The position numbers were made by a program, and so were the translations under genes. Of a DNA stretch of 64,000 bases, positions 58,600 through 64,000 are shown piece after piece (within the stretch, counting starts at the first letter, position 1; each line of letters opens with the position of its first letter). This DNA comes from Jacaranda mimosifolia (lineage: Eukaryota; Streptophyta; Magnoliopsida; Lamiales; Bignoniaceae). The DNA lies in the NCBI GenBank assembly GCA_018894105.1, contig CM032118.1, positions 34,452,690 to 34,516,689 on the forward strand, written 5' to 3'. The notes below the pieces were generated by a model. The model had not been told where the DNA came from. It ran no database searches and saw only the letters and a program-made list of their open reading frames with translations.

Positions 58600-59760
58600 G
58601 ATGGTTAGTGCGCACAACTATAAGATAGGATAAGAAATAGGGCCTCAAACTATACGCTGTGACCACCAAGCAAGTGCCATCTTCTCAATTTTTGGATATC
58701 TGAACTCTACTACGTGCAAAATTTTGTTGACATAATACAATGGTTTCTGGCTAGACCTGTCCTCCTTAACTAGCACGGAGCTTATCACCTGCTTAGTTGC
58801 AGCCAAATACAAAAAAAGAATCTCCTTTGGTGTAGGTTTCGTCAATAAAGGAAGTTCAGCCAGGTAGGATTTCAACTCGTCCAAAGCGCGCTGTTCTGTT
58901 TCTCCCCACTCGAATTTTTTTATCTTCTGTAATATCCCAAAAAATGGGAGGCTTTTGTTTGCAGAGCGAGATATAAGCTTGCTCAGAGCGGCTATTTATC
59001 CTGCTAACCTCTGCACCTAATTAATATTTCTAGGTGGGCTCATTTCCATTATCGTGCGGATTTTTCTTGGATTTGCCTCTATCCCCTTTCTGTCACCAGA
59101 TAACCTAGGAACTTTCCTCTCTTTACTCCAAAAGCATATTTTTTTGGGTTGAGCTTCATCTCGTATTTGTGCAGGGTTTCAAAATTATTATTCAGGTCTT
59201 CCACATGATTAGCCTGGCCCATACTCCTCACCAACATATTATCAACATATACCTCTATATTTTGGCTGATCTGATGTTTAAACATACGATCTACTAACCT
59301 CTGATATGTGGCCCCTGTGTTCTTAAGACTAAGTAACAGTAAGTTCTTTGAGAAGTAATGAAACTCATCTGCTTGCGGTCCTCCAAGCCTGGAGGAATCT
59401 GATGATATCCTTGCAAAGCATCCATGATGCTAAGCTGTCACATCTAGAAGTGGAATCTACTAACAAGTCAATCTTGGGCAGAGGATAAAAGTTTTTAGGA
59501 CATGCCTTGTTCAAGTCCCTGAAATCCATATAAACTCTTCATTTGTATGCATGTTTCGGTACCAATACTACGTTGGAAATCCATTCAGGGAATTGGATTT
59601 CCACAATATACCCAGCGTCCTATAACTTCTCCACTTCTTGCTAAATAATGCAGTCCTTTTTCGGGCCAAAGTGTCTCATTTTCTGCTTAATCGGTCTGAT
59701 AGTAGGGTCAACGTTGAGCCTGTGCTCGGCTATGCTAATATTGGGATCTATTCATGTAAA
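58600..59760 (-). pseudogene. Reverse transcriptase and first RNase H of the Tat-like element, decayed
   Basis: Readable in pieces over several frames: FPEWISNVVLVPKHAYK, VYMDFRDLNKACPKNFYPLP, WMDALQGYHQIPPG, QNIEVYVDNMLVRSMG, LNPKKYAFGVKRGKFLGYLV (RT, about 59720-59060), then the first RNase H segment LPLLTKPTPKEILFLYLAAT, VISSVLVKEDRSSQKPLYYV (58884-58645). The RT active site YVDD is YVDN here (second Asp codon at 59238-59240 changed to AAT). Numerous stops and frameshifts separate the pieces. Confidence 0.9.
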
Positions 59761-60606
59761 GCCCTTAACAGAGAAAGCAAAAATATCCACATATTCCCTT
59801 AATGCAGTAATAAGCTCTACCTTTAAATCTATCCCGATGTGAGATCCTATCCGTGTAATCTTGTTAGGATCTCTCGGCACCAATTCCATAGATGCGAGCT
59901 CTTCCTCTGGTTCAAACTTTTGATGTCTCTCTACCGGCTGGGGCATACTCGACACATTTTACCTCTGTTTGTGCACTGCACTATCATCCTTATGACACCC
60001 TCTTTTTACTGCATCAACATAACACTTCCTGGATATATATTGATCCCCTACCACTTCTCCTACCATTTTCCCTACTACATACTTCAATTTCATGTGGTAC
60101 GAGGAAACAACTGCCTGGAAAAGGTGCAACATAGGCCTGCCAAAAATCACATTATATGCAGAAGGAGAGTCAACTACCAAAAAATTTACCATACAGGTCT
60201 TCTGATACATCCTTGTCCCTAAAGAGACAGACAAAGAAATACACCCCCTCGGTCTGACTGCCTCTCCCAAAAATCTGAACAACAATGTTTCCACCAGCTT
60301 CAGCATAGTGTTCTCTAAATCTATTTGCTGGAAAGCATCATAGAACAAAATGTCAGTCGAACTGCCACAGTTAATGAAAATATGAGCCACCTTAAAATTG
60401 GCAATCATGACAGTGATAACTAAAGCATCTTGGTGAGGTAGGTGCAAAGCTTTTAGGTTATCCAGATTGAACTGAATAATAGAAGTGTTGTTACTGCTAA
60501 AGATAGCAACAACATCTACGTTTCTATATGCTGCAGCTTTGGCTCTCGCCCTCCTTGCTCGATGATTATCCCGTTCTGCTGGTCCTCCCGACATCATGTG
60601 TATCAC
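59752..60606 (-). pseudogene. Aspartic protease region and PR-RT linker of the Tat-like element
   Basis: 60606-59959 encodes an open stretch with LPHQDALVITVMIANFKVAH, IFINCGSSTDILFYDAFQQI and VNFLVVDSPSAYNVIFGRP, the retropepsin-like domain of plant gypsy elements. The catalytic Asp of the usual VD.GSS is Asn (codon 60370-60372). The next frame, 59955-59752, is the linker to RT (FEPEEELASMELVPRDPNK ... EYVDIFAFSVKG). The substitution should abolish processing of the polyprotein. Confidence 0.85.
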
Positions 60607-60639
60607 TTCCTTGACATCCTATTTCTTGTGTTTTTCTCC

Positions 60640-62260
60640 CTATTAGGCTGAAACGCTCACTATTGTCCCTCCGGAGCAACATGCCCTGCGCACCTATGCC
60701 TATCTACCGCCACAAGCACCTCCACAAATTCACTCAATTGCCCACCCATACTAATTGCTCTAGTTTATTCCGAAGGTGGTCACCCTCCTCAGTTATATGT
60801 CTATATTCATTATGGAAACAACAAATCTATCCAACCTTGGCCACCTCGATGGATCCCTATGGGTGTGAGGCCATCGCAACAGGTTGAGATGCTCAATGGC
60901 CTGCATAACTTGCTCCATTGGCAGCTTTAGCGGGGTATAATAATCGAACTTGGGACCCACTAGTGGAGCCTTCATCTGCCATACAGGTGCTGCTCTGAAT
61001 CTTTCCTCTTATTAGGTTTCGTATTGGTAGGATCCTCCCTCATTTCTTTTCTTTTCTCCCTCAACTCATTTTCATTCACTTCACTATCCTCTTCTTCATG
61101 AATATATATTTTTCTGCCTGCCGCAGGAGCTCATCATAACTATCTGCAGGTCTTCTGCTCAAAGATCTGAAAAAATGACTAGGATGGAGTCCTTGAGCAA
61201 AAGCACCACTTAATAATTCAAGTGGCTGATGGAACTTCTAGCACAGCTGTAGTGAACTACTTAAAAAGCTTCTCAAAGTTTCATTCTCTCCCTACCGAAA
61301 CGAGAGCAGGCTCTGAGCACTGTGCCTGTACTGTTTATTGCTGGTTCATAATGCAAGAACTTTCTAGCAAAATCTCCAAATGTATGAATAGACTGAGAAG
61401 GTAACTATCCAAACCATCTCTAAGCGCCTTCTACCAAGGTAGTCAAGAAAGTCCGGCACTTCACCCCATCAGAGAATTGATACAACAGAGCTAAATTCTT
61501 GAATTCGTAGAGATGATCAGTAGGGTCAGTTGCACCAGTATACCTAGCCATAGCAAAAGAATTGTGATTCTTTAGGAAAAGGTAATGTAGGATATCTTCA
61601 CTAAATGAAGAAACCTTGACATCTTCCCCAACTTTTGCTCCCATCTTTCTCTTTATCTCCTTTAACTCCCTCCTTATTTCCTCCATTTCTGAAACCCAGT
61701 CTGCCTGGGGCTTCTGCTTCTCCATATCATGACTACACCGCACTGACACCTGACTTTCTACTACCACCTCTGCTTCACCTGCCAACTGGGTAGGGATTTT
61801 CATTTCTGTCTCCTTAGGCAGGTTGTGAGTGCCTTTTAATTTCATCGGTTCATCTAGTAACCTCCTCCCATGTGCTACCATTGGTTTTTGTCCTCCTATC
61901 ATGAATAACTGGGGATAACTAGGGAATGGTGGCCCACCTACCATTGTACCTTGCACAACTGCTCCAGAGGCAGTTGCGGCTACAGGACATGGAGCAAGGC
62001 TCTGCCCACAAGTGCGGGTGCTTCTTGCACAGTCACCATCCTTGTAGAAGGTGCCGAGTTAGCCAATACAGAGGCATGGGGGAAAGGCACTGGGATAGGA
62101 ATTGAATGGAGATTGGGTGCCATTCTGGGTAAGTAAGGGATGGCTAAGGGATTCGGCGACGTTGAGAGAAGCGCAACTGATGTTACTCCAACGGATAGAG
62201 TGGAGGCAATGATACCAAACATTGACCATAAGAAGTTGGCCAATTGTTCAGCAGTCATCT
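60640..62260 (-). pseudogene. Gag of the Tat-like element, interrupted
   Basis: The best open part is 61956-61420: EMEEIRRELKEIKRKMGAKV (coiled coil), NSFAMARYTGATDPTDHLYE, FKNLALLYQFSDGVKCRTFL, the retrotransposon gag capsid start. Further pieces (ETLRSFL, RPADSYDELLRQAEKYIHEE) continue to about 61080 across stops. A zinc-knuckle-like remnant (ICCFHNEYRHITEEGDHLRN) is at about 60830-60750. The segment 62258-61980 upstream is a weakly similar leader. It would form the capsid of the intact element. Confidence 0.8.
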
Positions 62261-62441
62261 ACCCCACCATCGTAGGCACTGAAAAGGTCCTTCCTTCTGT
62301 CAAAGTGGCTGGCTCCGCAGCTGTCGAGGGTAGAGCTACGATAGCTATAGTTACCGGCTCATTTTACGTCGCCATCAAAGCACCTGTCTCCATATTATCT
62401 CCATAATTATTGATTTCCTCACGCCTTAACCCTTAATCTAT

Positions 62442-62459
62442 TTCCCATAGACGACGCCA
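62442..62459 (-). promoter_or_regulatory. tRNA primer binding site
   Basis: On the minus strand TGGCGTCGTCTATGGGAA lies five bases after the CA end of the 5' LTR. TGG at the start pairs with the CCA end of a tRNA. Partial agreement with a plant tRNA-Arg 3' end is seen; the tRNA is not certain. Confidence 0.7.
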
Positions 62460-62464
62460 ATTTA

Positions 62465-63472
62465 TGCAAAAACAGAATAACACCAATAAAGAAAGAATAC
62501 ACACAAGAAATCACTCTAATTTTCTCTGTAAAAACTGAAGCTCTAATGTCTTCTTTGAATTACATCTCAGCTTAAATACCTCAGAGAGCCCTATTTTCTC
62601 CTCTCAACTACCCTATACTCCTCATATTCAGCCCACTACTAGCCATGATCTATATATAATCATGCATAATTTCTATGTGTATGTTGATCTCTAACCACTT
62701 CCTATAGTCCACAAAATCCTTTGCACTTTCATCAAATTGTTTTGCTGGCCGAGCTGAGCTAAGATCAGACAAGGGGCTCAGTTCGGTTTCATCTCCCCTG
62801 ACTGCAGTTTAGTCAACTTGGTCAGCTTTTCCTGGTTTTCTCCTGCTGCAGCTTGGCCAGCTCTTCTTGGTTTGCTAGAAAGGAAAGATAAGCCTTCATT
62901 AAGAGCCCATTTGGATTCATTTCCAGACTCCATTTTCACCAATTCTACTATTCCAAAAATAAAACATATAATTTTTTACACATTTTCACCCAACATCATT
63001 TTCGTATTCATTTTCAAAACTCATTCTCCAATAACCTATATATCTTCTTTCTCTATTCCATTATTTCTATCTCTCTCCACCTTCAACCTATTAAAACCAA
63101 CATAATTATTACATTTCCAAACATTTCATCCAAACATATTTTCATTTTCACATCACATCACATCACATAACTAATTTCCACCAATTTGGAAATGCTGGAA
63201 ACTGGAAATGAATCCAAACGAGCCCTAAATCATCTTGGTTACGGGTCAGCCCATAGGGAATATTTAGGATGGCACCATCAATGTTCCTTCATCCTCGCTC
63301 ATACATTGAATTGTCGGACTTGAAGTAAATCTGAGTACAGTTCAACTCAATACCGCCATACATCATCAGCTCGGCCACTCAAGTCGGCTCAGCACAAAGG
63401 GTGCTTGGACTTGGGCCTATAATTATAGCAGGCCTTCAAGTGTCTTTAGCTTGGACCATTATACCCATATCA
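62465..63472 (-). repeat. 5' LTR of the Tat-like element, split by a MITE
   Basis: 1008 bp, of which 326 bp are the MITE and its extra TAA, leaving 682 bp, close to the 686 bp of the other LTR. In element orientation it begins TGATATGG and ends GTTTTTGCA. It would carry the promoter for gag-pol. Confidence 0.9.
62903..63225. mobile_element. Tourist/Harbinger-like MITE inside the 5' LTR
   Basis: 323 bp with 24-bp terminal inverted repeats: the left end GAGCCCATTTGGATTCATTT and the right end inverted GGGCTCGTTTGGATTCATTT, continuing CCAG in both, three mismatches in all. TAA lies outside both ends (62900-62902 and 63226-63228). The empty site is seen in the other LTR (CATTAAATCATC at about 52717), which proves the boundaries. 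It is non-coding; the frame at 62818-63105 is not a gene. Confidence 0.92.
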
Positions 63473-64000
63473 TTATGCTTGCTTGTAAGAAATCAGTCCA
63501 TTTTCTGGCTTTTTACTTTTCTCATTTTTTTTCATTTCTAACTTCTCCAGTTTCTTCAAAATTCAATTTTTCATTTTCCAATTGTATCTTTACTCACGGT
63601 CACCACATCACCAGCTAGGCAACTACTTTTATAAAATGGAGAAAATCTGCACATTCTCTCTCTCTTTGGTAAAAGAATGGAGATATTGGCTTTTCGTATT
63701 CAGCAATTTCACATGATTATGGGAATGATCTACAACATACTCTTTGACTTCCTTTGCTGTTTGTAATCTTTTATGTTATTTTTGAGGATACTAATGTGTA
63801 ATACATTATCTTTCTTGACCAAATTTTATGCTTAAGTTATGGTATAGAAAAATTCATTTAATTTAAAATTTTGAAAACCAAAATATTTAAAAAATTTAAA
63901 AATTTTAAATATGTATTTTATAATAATTTAAATTAAATACATATTAAAATTTAACTAGTTCAATTTTGACCCCCCCCCCCCTTTCTTTTTGCAACAACTT
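63473..64000. other. Right flank, AT-rich, no gene seen
   Basis: No recognisable coding sequence. A poly-C run of ten or more lies at about 63971-63981. Confidence 0.5.

Larger units (their letters stand above)
52299..63472 (-). mobile_element. Ty3/gypsy retrotransposon, Tat-like lineage, complete but inactive
   Basis: Full structure in minus orientation: 5' LTR 63472-62465, PBS, gag, PR, RT, RH, second RNase H (aRH), integrase, a tandem-repeat array, an antisense gene on the plus strand, PPT, 3' LTR 52984-52299. Size is 11.2 kb including a 323-bp MITE in the 5' LTR. The order PR-RT-RH-aRH-INT with a second, archaeal-type RNase H, plus an oppositely oriented gene before the 3' LTR, is the known layout of plant Tat-group elements (Grande, Retand, Ogre relatives). 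All coding regions carry stops or frameshifts and several catalytic residues are changed, so it cannot move by itself. The LTRs differ at many positions. No matching 5-bp target duplication was found (TGTGA left, TTATG right). Confidence 0.92.

Noticed and set aside
1..64000. CRISPR arrays, bacterial operons or riboswitches
   Set aside because: No regularly spaced direct repeats with unique spacers and no prokaryotic gene organisation; all tandem arrays are contiguous eukaryotic repeats.

Overview
The window is nuclear DNA of a flowering plant, most likely a eudicot. Evidence: spliced genes with GT-AG introns, a P-type pentatricopeptide repeat (PPR) gene, a plant-type eL41 gene, telo-box and site II promoter motifs, AT-rich intergenic DNA, and nested plant-type transposons (Ty3/gypsy Tat-like, MULE-like, hAT-like, Harbinger/Tourist-like MITEs, a tRNA-type SINE). 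The species cannot be named from sequence alone.

Layout. 0.3-3.7 kb: first three coding exons (minus) of a METTL25/RRNAD1-like methyltransferase gene that runs off the left edge; its intron 1 is GC-AG. 4-21.8 kb: gene-poor, AT-rich DNA with tandem repeats, several MITEs, a SINE with 16-bp target duplications and old LTR debris. 21.8-23.1 kb: intronless gene (minus) of the DUF1645 / membrane-associated kinase regulator-like type. 25.2-30.3 kb: hAT-like element split by a 3.25-kb solo LTR. 34.3-46.8 kb: the gene island, with eL41 (plus, split by an 862-bp intron after four codons), an intronless PPR gene (minus) and a 16-exon WDR75/NAN1/UTP17 gene (minus). 47.2-50.65 kb: MULE-like element with ~480-500 bp terminal inverted repeats, carrying a fragment of the same LTR family and, inside that, a hAT-type MITE. 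52.3-63.5 kb: a complete but dead Ty3/gypsy Tat-like retrotransposon in minus orientation, with LTRs, PBS, PPT, gag-PR-RT-RH-aRH-INT, a 3' tandem repeat array and an antisense gene.

Functionally, eL41 and WDR75 both serve ribosome production and both carry a telo-box near the start; the METTL25-like promoter has site II elements. PPR and MAKR-like genes act in organelles and probably at the plasma membrane. The rest is repeats. No CRISPR, operon or classical tRNA/rRNA gene was seen. I found no clearly new system. The most notable structures are the antisense gene plus repeat array in the retrotransposon, the two nested transposon stacks, and two split genes that a plain ORF scan misses.
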